Below, piece by piece: positions 35,074 to 43,107 of a DNA stretch of 64,000 bases (the stretch's first letter is position 1; each line of letters begins with the position of its first letter). The translations under genes and the position numbers were made by a program. The notes under the pieces are model-generated. The model was given only the letters and a program-made list of their open reading frames with translations, ran no database searches and was not told the origin of the DNA. The DNA is from CAVRUD01 sp963849635 (lineage in GTDB: Bacteria; Chloroflexota; Chloroflexia; Thermomicrobiales; UBA6265): assembly GCA_963849635.1 (NCBI GenBank), contig CAWKIA010000030.1:1-64000 (forward strand), in the 5' to 3' direction.

Positions 35074-35726
35074 CTACTGCCGGCAGAACCCGCGTGGGTC
35101 GCAGGAGGTGCCGGGCGGGCAGCAGGCCTGGCACGAGTCGAAGAGGGTGCCGGGTGTCCGACGCCGCCTCACATACGGTATAGCCCTCCGGGCATGGGTT
35201 CTGGTAGAAACAGTTGGCCGGGTTGGCGTAAAGACCTCCGGTGTCGCCGTCCGAGCAGAGCAGGCCGCCTCCGCCAGGCAGCAGGTACGAGGGGCCGCTG
35301 AGGCGCCGCCATTGCAGCTGCACACCCCGGCGACGCACGTCTCATTGATGGGGCAGCGCTCACGGGCGCAGCGCAGGCATCGGGTCGGTGAGGCTGGCGC
35401 ATGTGCCGTCGTCGCATCGGGCCGTCTCGGCGGGACAGGGGGCCGGGGTCGTGGTCGCCACTGTGCCCGGTGCGGTGCATGTGCCGGGCGGCACGCAGCG
35501 GGAGTTGCCGATGGAATAGGTGCATCAGACGCACCCCGGCTTGCAGGCCCCGGGGTCGGTGCCGCAGACCACGTTGCCGCAGTCCCGCTGTGTGACCTGT
35601 TGGGCATCGGCTGCCTGGGCGCCGAGCAGCGCCGCCCCGAGGGCGGCGAGGCCTCCCAAGAGACCGCGGCGGGTTGGGGCTGAGGCGAGCGCGCGCGCCA
35701 AGGTGTTCGAAGAGCGACTGGTCCAC
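35074..35726 (-). pseudogene. Cys-rich exported protein, family member C4 (degenerate)
   Basis: The start GTG GACCAG gives MDQSLFEHL, then a slip leads into LARALASAPTRRGLLGGLAAL, the Tat-like signal, and QQVTQRDCGNVVCGTDPG with CKPGCV. The next codon, Cys in all relatives, is TGA here. In later frames the family pattern reappears: CPINETCVAGVCSCNGG, LYANPANCFYQNPCPEGY, and the end DSCQACCPPGTSCDPRGFC. At least one nonsense change and three frameshifts are needed, so this is a decayed copy, next to an IS630 remnant. Confidence 0.75.
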
Positions 35727-35956
35727 TCTTTAGAGCATGATTCGTTCAAAGCGAGGAGTATTGCCTCAGTGGCGTCCCGCGGTCTGCGGCTGCTTCAAGT
35801 TCAAGCCGTCCCGCTGGGTAGGGATGCGGATGGAGACGATCAGGACGCCGGGTCCGAGAGAGTTCTCCGTCCGGCGTGCGTCGTCCGGCCCCTGGAGAAA
35901 GTCCTCGACAGGGACGATCCGCTCCCCAGCGGGTCGCGCACGACGATCTCGGCGTC

Positions 35957-36346
35957 CTAGCGGTGGGTGAGGTCGTGGCGGGGCCGGCGGTAGCGGGAGC
36001 CCATCGCGAGCAGCGTCCGGTTGGCGGTGGCCGCGCTGACCGCCCTGCCGCGCCGCGCCAGCAGGTCGGCGCGGTCGGCCGCAGTCCACGGGCGACTCGG
36101 CCCAGATGTCCGCGAGCAGCCCCGGGCGGCCTCGTCCAGCTTCGGCGGTCGGCCGCGCCGCCCCCGATCGGCCAACCCGGCCCGGCCCGCCGCGAGGAAC
36201 CGGTCGCGCCAGGAGCGCAGGCTCGAACGCGACCGGCCCAGCAGGCGGGCCGCCTCCGTCAGCGACAGGCCGGTGACGACCAAGACCAGGGCATCGGCCC
36301 GGCGCCGGACACGCGGGTCCGGGTCGATATGAGCGAGGCGATGCAA
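35957..36346 (-). pseudogene. IS630-family transposase remnant (N-terminal part)
   Basis: 130 residues with the IS630 N-terminal helix-turn-helix: HRLAHIDPDPRVRRRADALV, LSLTEAARLLGRSRSSLRSW, RDRFLAAGRAGLADRGRRGRPPKLDE, ending at YRRPRHDLTHR where intact proteins continue into the DDE domain. No DDE domain follows in any frame, so it cannot transpose. It separates the decayed C4 copy from intact C5 and may mark a rearrangement within the Cys-rich cluster. Confidence 0.75.
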
Positions 36347-36426
36347 TGTTGCCAGGTGCGCGGACGTTCAAGCGGGGTCTCCTGAGCCCCCACATCCTCC
36401 CCGGTCAACTACTTCCGCGCGACCGC

Positions 36427-37521
36427 TTAGGCGCAGACGCCGTTTGGGCACTGGTCGCTGCAACACAAGCTGGGGTCTCCCTGGCAAGCGGCCCCCCTGG
36501 GCAAGCCGCAGACATCCTTTTGGCCGATGCAGCACGAGAAGGCCGGCGAGGGCGTGCAGGTGTATGACCGCGGGCCCGCCGCGCAGGTGCCGTTCTGGCA
36601 GGTGCCGTCCGGGATACAGAGCCGTTCACCACCGGGGGCACAGGTCCGGCATTCGAAGGTGCATGCATGGCCATCGGCGTCGGGGTCCGCCACGACCTGG
36701 CAGCCACTTTTGCCGATCCGCGAGTCGAAGATGCAGGCCATCTCCTGGCACTGTCCGGCGAAATTGACGCACTCCGCCACCGTGTTGCAGGGCCGCTGGC
36801 AGGCCGGACTGGGATCCAAACTGGCCGGCCTGCATTGGGTGAAGTCGCTCGGTCCACTGGACACGCAGATTGCGCTGAGCACGCACGGATCGCCGGTCGG
36901 GTTCGCGCAAGCTGCCCCGTCCTCCAGGTAGCGGAAGCCGCAGACGCCCCTCTGGCACTGCCTTATCTGGCAGGTGTTGCCAGGTGGCGGTTGCGGGCAG
37001 TCGGCAAAGGTCGTGCAGGTGGTCGGGGCCGGGCGCATCGTCGTGGTGCTCGTCGGCGCACCCGTGGTCGTCGTCGGCGCGGCGGTGGTGGTCGGCGGCG
37101 GCGTCGTGGGTGGCGCGGTGGTGGTCGGTGCGGTGGTGGTCGTGGGTGGCGCGGTGGTGGTCGGTGCGGTGGTGGTCGTGGTCGGGGCGGCCGTGGTCGG
37201 GGCGGCTGTTGTCGGCGCCGGGGTCGTGGCGCCGCCGGTCTCGGTCCCGGGGCTGCAGGTGCCCGGTGGGCGGCAGCGGGAGTTGGTCACCTGGCCGGTG
37301 ATGGTGTTGGTGTAGACGCAGCAGACGCAGCCGAGCTTGCAACTCCCCGGGCTGCTCGCGCAGAACTGGTTTCCGCAATAGACCTGCGTGACCTGCTGGG
37401 CATCCGCGTTTCGGGCGCCCAGCAGGCCGGTGCCCAGGGCGGCGAGCGTGCCGAGGAGACCACGTCGGGTCTTCGGCGACACGAGCGAGCGGGCAAGGCG
37501 ATCAAATGAGTGTGGGTCCAC
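36427..37521 (-). CDS. Cys-rich exported protein with mucin-like linker, member C5
   Basis: 364 aa, intact, from GTG 37521 (AAGGAG 6 bases upstream). Family N-terminus MDPHSFDRLARSLVSP, Tat-like KTRRGLLGTLAALGTGLLG, cleavage near NADAQ, core CGNQFCASSPGSCKLGC, VCCVYTNTITGQVTNSRC, RPPGTCSPG. Residues about 97-165 are almost only Thr, Ala and Pro (36-bp DNA repeats), a linker like those that are O-glycosylated or span a cell wall. A second Cys-rich domain follows with CNTVAECVNFAGQCQEMAC and ends LCCSDQCPNGVC. First gene downstream of a conserved upstream element shared with C7. Confidence 0.87.
   Translation of the reverse strand: MDPHSFDRLARSLVSPKTRRGLLGTLAALGTGLLGARNADAQQVTQVYCGNQFCASSPGSCKLGCVCCVYTNTITGQVTNSRCRPPGTCSPGTETGGATTPAPTTAAPTTAAPTTTTTAPTTTAPPTTTTAPTTTAPPTTPPPTTTAAPTTTTGAPTSTTTMRPAPTTCTTFADCPQPPPGNTCQIRQCQRGVCGFRYLEDGAACANPTGDPCVLSAICVSSGPSDFTQCRPASLDPSPACQRPCNTVAECVNFAGQCQEMACIFDSRIGKSGCQVVADPDADGHACTFECRTCAPGGERLCIPDGTCQNGTCAAGPRSYTCTPSPAFSCCIGQKDVCGLPRGAACQGDPSLCCSDQCPNGVCA
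37060..37215. repeat. Tandem Thr/Pro-coding repeats inside C5
   Basis: 36-bp units (GGTGGCGCGGTGGTGGTCGG plus 16 bases) occur twice in tandem within a longer run of GTGGTGGTCG-like words. They encode the TTTAPPTTTTAP linker. Low-complexity DNA like this is prone to copy-number change. Confidence 0.7.
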
Positions 37522-37606
37522 TCAGGGCTCCTTCCGTCTCCGGTTTTTGCGGCCGCCGTGCCGCGGAGATGCTCTCGCGGTACCGCGTCCCGGTGGGGCG
37601 GACAAT

Positions 37607-37655
37607 TCGTAGGAGTACGCTATTCGGGGGCGGGGTGTACTTAATCGGCGCCGGA
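37607..37655 (-). promoter_or_regulatory. Conserved 49-bp upstream element of C5
   Basis: Identical to 39704-39752 except at five positions, and placed 86 bp from the start codon as there. It contains CGTA-GGAG-TACG (37608-37619), the palindromic core also found before C6 and at 43416. Confidence 0.75.
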
Positions 37656-37759
37656 GAGGCGGGCCAGTTTCGCATGTTGCCGCTAAGGATCCTGGTCCCA
37701 GAAGGCAGGCACGGCGGGTTCGCATGGTGGATTCGGTGGCTCCCCCGTTTGCGCTCCGA

Positions 37760-38966
37760 TCAGCAGGCACCGCAGGTCAGTACGCCATTGCAGTTCGAGA
37801 TGACGTAACTCTGGGCTGCGCAACTGTTGACATTGATGGACGTAGGACTCCCTTCGTTGCTTCCATCAGGAGGGCACCACGCGGACAGGATGTTGCCATC
37901 CACGGTGCACTCGAACTCCGCGAGGGTGCACGTCTCGTGATAGGTGGACTGGGGAGACGGTGACGGGCAGAACGGCCCCGAAGACGTGGTCGTGGTCGTG
38001 GTGGTCGGTGAAATCGTCGATGTGGTGGTTGTCGTGGTCGGCGCGACGGTTGTCGTCGATGTTGTGGTGGGTGGGACGGTGGTGGTGGTCGTTGTTGGAG
38101 ATCGAGTCGTCGTGGTGGTCGGCGCAGCCGTTGTCGGTGGAGCATCGACGCAGGTGCCGTTGAACGGGTCGTTGCAGATGCAGCCATCCTGGCATGGGTG
38201 TCCATCAAGCGGGGCGCAGCCTCCACCGCAGGTGCCTGGCTGCGGGGCGGCGACGCAGACGCCGCTAAAGATCTTGTTGCACACGCAACCTGCCGGGCAA
38301 CCGACTCCTCTAGGTGTGTCGCAAACGTCGCCGCATCCGTCGGCTCCTCTGGCAACGCAGGTGCCGATTTCGATCTCATCGCACACGCATGCGGGTGGGC
38401 AGAAGACGTGATTGGATGGCGAGCAGCCGCCACCGCAGCCTCCTGGCCCCGCGGCGATGCAGGTGCCAACGAACGGGTCATCGCAGACGCAGCCAGCTTC
38501 GCAGGCGATTCCTGACAGGATCGTTGCACTCTCCATTACATATGACCGGCACTGCGGTTGTGGAGGTTGTCGTCGTTGACGTTGTGGTGGTCGTTGGCGC
38601 TGCTGTCGTTGAAGTTGTGCTGGTGGTGGTTGGGGCCGCGGTCGTGGTCGTGGAGGTGGGGGTCGTCGGCGCCGCGGTGGTGGTCGTGGTGGTCGTTGTC
38701 ACGACGGTGCCCGGGGCGGTGCAGTCCTGGGGCGGGCGGCAGCGGGAGTTGCCGTTGGAATAGGTGCAACAGACGCAACCCGGCTTGCAGACGCCGGGGT
38801 TGCTCCCGCAGACGACGTTGCCACATTGGGCCTGCGTCACCTGGGCGTCGGCTGCGCGAGCACCGAACAGCCCCGCCCCGAGGGCGGCGAGCGAGCCGAG
38901 GAGGCCACGCCGGGTCTTGGGAGCGGCGAGCACACGGGTCAGGGAATCGAAGCGGCGTGGGTCCAT
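37760..38966 (-). CDS. Cys-rich repeat protein with two mucin-like linkers, member C6 (frameshifted)
   Basis: About 400 aa if repaired. From ATG 38966 (GAGGAAAGAG): MDPRRFDSLTRVLAAP, Tat-like KTRRGLLGSLAALGAGLFG, core CGNVVCGSNPGVCKPGC, VCCTYSNGNSRC, RPPQDCTAPG, a first poly-Thr linker, then CNGECND. Near 38520 the frame shifts and continues with four tandem units of about 33 residues (pattern GCxCxxxxxGxC...CGGxC): EAGCVCDDPFVGTC, PACVCDEIEIGTC, PAGCVCNKIFSGVC, QDGCICNDPFNGTC. A second poly-Thr linker and a compact C-terminal domain with six Cys follow. The repeats look EGF- or dickerin-like in Cys spacing; no homology is claimed. Function unknown. Confidence 0.8.
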
Positions 38967-39045
38967 GGCTCTTTCCTCGTTGGTGGTGTTCCTACCCCGG
39001 CGAGTAGTCCCCCTCAAGCCTACGTGACGGTGGGCTGGATATCGC

Positions 39046-39061
39046 CCCGTAGATCTACGGG
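39046..39061 (-). promoter_or_regulatory. Palindromic operator candidate of C6
   Basis: CCCGTAGATCTACGGG, a 16-bp perfect palindrome containing CGTA-GATC-TACG, 82 bp from the C6 start codon. Confidence 0.65.
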
Positions 39062-39116
39062 TTTTCTGATAGGGATTCAGGTGCGGGCCAAAGACTCGCC
39101 TGATCGCCCACGACAG

Positions 39117-39617
39117 TTAGTGGCAGACCACCGGGCCTCCTCCCAATGAGATGCAGACGGAGGTTTCCTCGCAGCAGTCGCAATCGGCGGTGCAGGGGGC
39201 ACCTTGCACGCGGCAGCAGATGGGCGGTCCCTCGATGTCGCACATGGCTGCCTTGCAGGTCGTTTGCCCGCCTGCTTGGTCACACTGGTCGGTGGTCGTG
39301 CAGACCGCCCCCAGGCCGAGGAGGGGTGCGGCGGTGGTCGTGGTGGTCGCGACCGTGCCCGGAGCGGTGCACTTGGTGGGCGGCAGGCAGCGGGAGTTGC
39401 CGTTGCTGTAGGTGCAGCAGACGCATCCGGGGTTGCACACACCAGGGTTGCTCCCGCAGATCACATTGCCGCACTGGGCCTGCGTCACCTGCTGCGCGTC
39501 GGTCGCGTGGGCGCCGAGGAGCCCGGCGCCGAGGGCGGCGAGGGTTCCGAGGAGGCCGCGGCGCGATTTCGGCGCGGCGAGCGAGCGAACGAGGGAATCA
39601 AACGACTGTGGGTCCAT
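39117..39617 (-). CDS. Cys-rich exported protein, family member C7
   Basis: 166 aa, intact, from ATG 39617 (GGGGAG upstream). MDPQSFDSLVRSLAAP, Tat-like KSRRGLLGTLAALGAGLLG, probable cleavage at TDAQ, core CGNVICGSNPGVCNPGC, VCCTYSNGNSRC, LPPTKCTAPG, a short Thr stretch, then CTTTDQCDQAGGQTTC and a closing Cys cluster CCRVQGAPCTADCDCC. It is the smallest member and shows the minimal architecture: N-motif, Tat signal, CVCC core, linker, one Cys module. Upstream element conserved with C5. Confidence 0.87.
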   Translation of the reverse strand: MDPQSFDSLVRSLAAPKSRRGLLGTLAALGAGLLGAHATDAQQVTQAQCGNVICGSNPGVCNPGCVCCTYSNGNSRCLPPTKCTAPGTVATTTTTAAPLLGLGAVCTTTDQCDQAGGQTTCKAAMCDIEGPPICCRVQGAPCTADCDCCEETSVCISLGGGPVVCH

Positions 39618-39703
39618 GGGCACTCCCCTATCGAACGTCGATGGGCGCGATGCCGCGCCGTTCGCATGCACATACCGTAGCGCTCCATGGCGGACTGGAC
39701 TAC

Positions 39704-39752
39704 TCGTAGGAGTACGCTATTCGAGGGCGAGGAGTACTTATTCGGCGCTGGA
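39704..39752 (-). promoter_or_regulatory. Conserved 49-bp upstream element of C7
   Basis: Nearly identical to 37607-37655; contains CGTA-GGAG-TACG (39705-39716), 87 bp from the start. Both copies also share a GTACTTA word. Confidence 0.75.
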
Positions 39753-39913
39753 AAGAAAGCTGTCGTGCATTAAGCGGGGGACTGGTCTCTCCATTCCTCG
39801 TCATCTACCGCGTGTCGGCGACTTTACAGTTGTGTTTGGTGGCAGACGAACCGGCCCAGAGCGCTCGTCGGAACGACGGGCAGCGAATTCCACAGAGGAA
39901 GGAGAAGATATCG

Positions 39914-40450
39914 CTAGCCCCAGCGGATGGATGGGTGGGGTGTGACGGCGGTGATGAAGCCGCGCGGATCGGGTGGCAGTTTGTCGAGGAAGATGACCAG
40001 GCACCAGCGGGAGAGATCGTCGAGGAAGCTCATGGGCGGCACGAGGATCGCCTCGGCCTGCGTTGTCGAGCGGACGAACTGGGCGGTCGCCCGGGCGAAG
40101 GCCAGATCGGTGAAGCAGTAGGGGGCGTGTTCGATTGAAAGGGAGGCCAGGACCTGGGGGTCGCGGAGGTCGAGGACGTGCTCGATCGTCAGGTCGAGGG
40201 TGTAGACGGCGCGCTCGACTGTCTGGTGGCGCAGGCCGGGGGTGCGATTGACGGCGAAGTGGCGGCCCCATTCCGCGATGAGAACGCCTTCGTCGCCGGC
40301 GAGGTAGAGGGTTGGCTGCCCGGGTAGGTTCCAGCGGGAGTCCTGGCCGCGGCCGGCGTAGCGGAAGTCGAGCACGTCGATGCGGGCCCCGACCGGGACG
40401 TGGCGGAGGGTGCGACCACGCCAGCCCTTGAGATGATCTGCCAGCGACAC
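39914..40450 (-). CDS. RES-domain toxin
   Basis: 178 aa from GTG 40450, overlapping the antitoxin stop by one base (TAGTG). RES family landmarks: RTLRHVP with an Arg, GRGQDSRWNLPGQPTLYLAGDE (the R..G..YL pattern) and GVLIAEWGRHF (A-x-x-E), then SIEHAPYCFTDLAFARA. RES toxins degrade NAD+ by phosphorolysis or ADP-ribosylate targets; active-site Arg, Tyr and Glu candidates are present. It forms a coupled operon with the Xre/ParS-type antitoxin. Confidence 0.85.
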   Translation of the reverse strand: MSLADHLKGWRGRTLRHVPVGARIDVLDFRYAGRGQDSRWNLPGQPTLYLAGDEGVLIAEWGRHFAVNRTPGLRHQTVERAVYTLDLTIEHVLDLRDPQVLASLSIEHAPYCFTDLAFARATAQFVRSTTQAEAILVPPMSFLDDLSRWCLVIFLDKLPPDPRGFITAVTPHPSIRWG

Positions 40451-40818
40451 TACGAGCCAAGACCCTCGTAGTCGGCCGCGAGAGCGGCGACGACCTCGTC
40501 GATTGAACCCTGCTCGATCATCTGCAGGGCAGTCTTGCCAGCGAAGGTGGGCAGCGGGGTGCGCAGAAACTCCTGGAAGCCCGTGGGGGAGTAGACGGAC
40601 AGGCCGAGATCGCGCATCGCCTGGATCCGGGCGAGTTGGAAGCGGACGCGGGTGCCAGCCCGGGCCGGGAGGACCTGCTGGCTTTCCCAGCGCTCAACGG
40701 TCTTGGCGCTGACGTCGACGAGCCGGGCCATGCGCTCCCGCGAGAGATTGAGGTCGCGGCGCAGGTCGAGGGGGCGCAGGTTGGATGACGGGGGGTAATG
40801 ATGTCGTTGGGCGACCAT
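40450..40818 (-). CDS. Xre/MbcA/ParS-type antitoxin of RES toxin
   Basis: 122 aa. The N-terminal helix-turn-helix (RRDLNLSRERMARLVDVSAKTVERWE) is followed by a DUF2384 toxin-binding domain with the typical end FLRTPLPTFAGKTALQMIE and GSIDEVVAALAADYEG. It should neutralise RES by inserting its C-terminus and repress its own promoter. Two adjacent palindromes lie 43-64 bp upstream. ATG 40818. Confidence 0.88.
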   Translation of the reverse strand: MVAQRHHYPPSSNLRPLDLRRDLNLSRERMARLVDVSAKTVERWESQQVLPARAGTRVRFQLARIQAMRDLGLSVYSPTGFQEFLRTPLPTFAGKTALQMIEQGSIDEVVAALAADYEGLGS

Positions 40819-40860
40819 GGGAGACCTCCGGCGGCGTTTACCGGGGACAAAGGTATCCTG

Positions 40861-40882
40861 TGTCGCGACAAATGTCTAGACA
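40861..40882 (-). promoter_or_regulatory. Twin-palindrome operator of Xre-RES operon
   Basis: TGTCGCGACA (40861-40870) and TGTCTAGACA (40873-40882), both fitting TGTC-N2-GACA with centres 12 bp apart, just upstream of the antitoxin start. Confidence 0.7.
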
Positions 40883-40923
40883 TAGCCGGCGTGGCTTTCG
40901 GCCCGGACCCGCGTCCCCCGGCC

Positions 40924-41107
40924 GCCCGGGACTCGAAGTCCTGAGCTTTACCCACATCTCGATGGCTGCGGGACGTTGCTCAAAAAAATTGCCGGAAACT
41001 GGGGAAAATCGCGTCGACGCTCGACACCAGCTCGGTTGCCGATTTTCCCCGGAAAACCGCGCCGTTTTGGAGATGTGGGTAAAGCTCAGGACTCGAAGTC
41101 CCGGGCT
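40924..41107. mobile_element. MITE-like element with about 36-bp terminal inverted repeats
   Basis: The arm CCTGAGCTTTACCCACATCT (within 40921-40960) is inverted at 41070-41109 with about two mismatches over 36 bp. The 109-bp interior is AT-richer and holds a nested inverted repeat GGGGAAAATCG (41001-41011) / CGATTTTCCCC (41040-41050). No coding capacity. Confidence 0.7.
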
Positions 41108-41158
41108 GACCGACGGAAGCCGGCTCAAGTCGGCGGGAGGATTGTGTTGCGGTGCGCG

Positions 41159-41265
41159 TTACCGCAGTGAACTGACGCGGACGGTGACGTCGGGGCGGTC
41201 GAAGAGGCCGGGGTTGGGGCCGGGGGCGGGGCGATGGTGCCGTTGGAGACATCGGGCAGGGCGGC
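41159..41265 (-). pseudogene. C-terminal remnant of an enolase-superfamily gene
   Basis: Read with one frameshift it gives ALPDVSNGTIAPPP then PGLFDRPDVTVRVSSLR and a stop, matching the end of the intact enzyme at 46868-48070 (ALPDVSNGTIAPPP, PGLFDRPDAHRRVSTL). The rest of the gene is missing. Confidence 0.72.
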
Positions 41266-41279
41266 GCTGAGCGGGTTTG

Positions 41280-41324
41280 CCCCGGTCTTCCTGGGGCCCC
41301 CGATGGGCTCCAGGAAGACCGGGG
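41280..41324 (-). terminator. Terminator of FAD oxidoreductase 2
   Basis: CCCCGGTCTTCCTGG / CCAGGAAGACCGGGG, 15-bp perfect stem with a 15-base loop, 53 bp after the stop. Confidence 0.7.
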
Positions 41325-41376
41325 CGTGCACCGGGGGATCGTCCCGGCGCGTATGGGTGCGGCGCCCCGTCCCCGG

Positions 41377-42780
41377 TCAGACGCCAGCCGGGACGATGTT
41401 CTGGTTGACCCGGAACAGGTTGGTCGGGTCGTAGGTGGCCTTGATCCGCGTCAGCCGGTCGTAGTTGGCGCCGTAGGCGGCCCGGACCCGATCCTCGCCC
41501 TCGTCCGCCGCGTCCATCATCATGTTGACGTAGGCGCCGCCGGCCGAATAGGGATGCGTCGCCTCCCAATAGGCTCTGGTCCAGGCGATCATCGCCGGGT
41601 TGTCGGCGGGGTCGGGGCTGACCCCGACGATCACCTCGCCCCACTTGGCGTTCCGATAGTTCCAGGCGGTCGCGTCCGGGGCGACCCGTCCAGCGGCGCC
41701 GTCGATGGGGTAGAGGTGCATGGTCGACTTCCAGGTCGGCAGCGTCGCCCCGAACTCGACGTGGCGCTCGATCGCCTCGTCGGTGAGCTCGTTGACGAAA
41801 TCCGCCTTCCAATACCACTGGTCGCCCGGCGCGTACAACCCGTCGAACATGCTCTGCAAGGCCGGGTGCGGTATCGGGCCGACCCAGTCCAAGATCGGCG
41901 GGCCAAACTGCTGCCGGATCGGCGCGAAGGTTGCCTCGGCGTGGTCGAGCGGGCCGGTGTAGCACCAGACGATGCCGCACACCTTCTGCCCCTGCAGGTG
42001 CTCCGGGAAGGGCGCCGCCGGGGGCACGGTCAGGAAGGCGAAGAAGCCATTGAGCTCGTCCGGCGCGTGCGTAATGAACTCCCGATACCAGCGCATGACG
42101 TCGGTGGCGCGCTCCAGGGGCCAGAACATCGGCCCGGCGTAGACGGTGTCGATCGGGTGGAGCCGGAAGACGAACGAGGTGACGACGCCGAAGTTGCCGC
42201 CGCCGCCGCGCAGGGCCCAGAACAGATCCGGGTGTTCGTTCTCGCTGGCCGTCACGAATTGCCCGTCCGCCAACACGACGTCGGCTTCGAGGAGGTTGTC
42301 GATCGTCAGTCCGCATTTGCGGGTCAGGTGGCCGAGGCCGCCACCCAGGGTGAGCCCGCCGACGCCGGTGGTGGAGATGATGCCGCTGGGGGTGGCGAGG
42401 CCGAAGGCGTGGGTGGCGTGGTCGACGTCAGCCCAGGTGCAGCCGCCGCCGACGCGGGCGGTACGGGCCTGGGGATCGACCCGGACGCCCGTCATCGGCG
42501 CCAGGTCGACGACGAGTCCGCCGTCGCAGGTACCGAGGCCGGGGCCGTTGTGGCCGCCGCCGCGGACCGCAAGGAGGAGGCCGTGCTCCCGGGCGAAGCC
42601 GACGGCGGCGATGACGTCGCCGGCGTCGGTGCAGCGGGCGATGAGGGCGGGGCGCTTGTCGATCATGGCGTTGAAGACGGCGCGGGCGCCGTCGTAGCCG
42701 GGATCGCCGGGCCGGATCAACTCCCCCCGGAATTCGGTTCGCAATTGATCGATTGTCGGCGCCTCGATGGTCGCGGTCAT
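41377..42780 (-). CDS. FAD-binding oxidoreductase, berberine-bridge-enzyme type (paralogue 2)
   Basis: 467 aa from ATG 42780 (GAAAGGAGCG upstream). FAD domain with LLLAVRGGGHNGPGLGTC (covalent His), ISTTGVGGLTLGGGLGHL and LFWALRGGGGNFGVVTSF; BBE tail YGANYDRLTRIKATYDPTNLF. It parallels the enzyme at 2019-3413 over the full length but is clearly diverged. No signal peptide; presumably an intracellular oxidase of unknown substrate. It is followed by a strong hairpin and, beyond, a decayed enolase-superfamily tail, so the gene may once have been linked with such an enzyme. Confidence 0.88.
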   Translation of the reverse strand: MTATIEAPTIDQLRTEFRGELIRPGDPGYDGARAVFNAMIDKRPALIARCTDAGDVIAAVGFAREHGLLLAVRGGGHNGPGLGTCDGGLVVDLAPMTGVRVDPQARTARVGGGCTWADVDHATHAFGLATPSGIISTTGVGGLTLGGGLGHLTRKCGLTIDNLLEADVVLADGQFVTASENEHPDLFWALRGGGGNFGVVTSFVFRLHPIDTVYAGPMFWPLERATDVMRWYREFITHAPDELNGFFAFLTVPPAAPFPEHLQGQKVCGIVWCYTGPLDHAEATFAPIRQQFGPPILDWVGPIPHPALQSMFDGLYAPGDQWYWKADFVNELTDEAIERHVEFGATLPTWKSTMHLYPIDGAAGRVAPDATAWNYRNAKWGEVIVGVSPDPADNPAMIAWTRAYWEATHPYSAGGAYVNMMMDAADEGEDRVRAAYGANYDRLTRIKATYDPTNLFRVNQNIVPAGV

Positions 42781-43107
42781 TGGGTTCGCTCCTTTCGATC
42801 CGATCGAATCTGTGCTCACCGACGATTGGGTCCCGGGGTCGTTCGCCTGAGCGACACAAGCTCAAGCGGCGATCCGCTTGTCATGCACCCGCGGCCCACC
42901 GAGCGGCGCGGGGTGCGGCCGGCAGTCGAACTGGTCGAGCCGGCCGACTATCTCCGCCTCGCGTCCCTCCCCTCCGAAGAGGAGGAGGAACGCGGCGGAG
43001 AGGAGGATCAGGAGGAAGGCGACGATGGCGAGGCCCGCGACGATGGCGTCTATGGCGGGGGTCCTCCTGATGACCTGGTACGCGGGGATGAGCCGCGATG
43101 GTCGCGA

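Noticed and set aside
35074..35726. Selenocysteine or programmed readthrough at the TGA in the CVCC motif of C4
   Set aside because: Further frameshifts occur downstream, no SECIS-like structure is evident, and paralogues use Cys; decay is the simpler reading.
37060..38800. CRISPR-like or satellite repeats
   Set aside because: The repeats are in frame and encode Thr/Pro/Ala linkers of exported proteins.
42862..43107. Separate membrane-protein gene
   Set aside because: No usable start codon precedes the hydrophobic helix in that frame, so it is only noted as an extension of the small gene.
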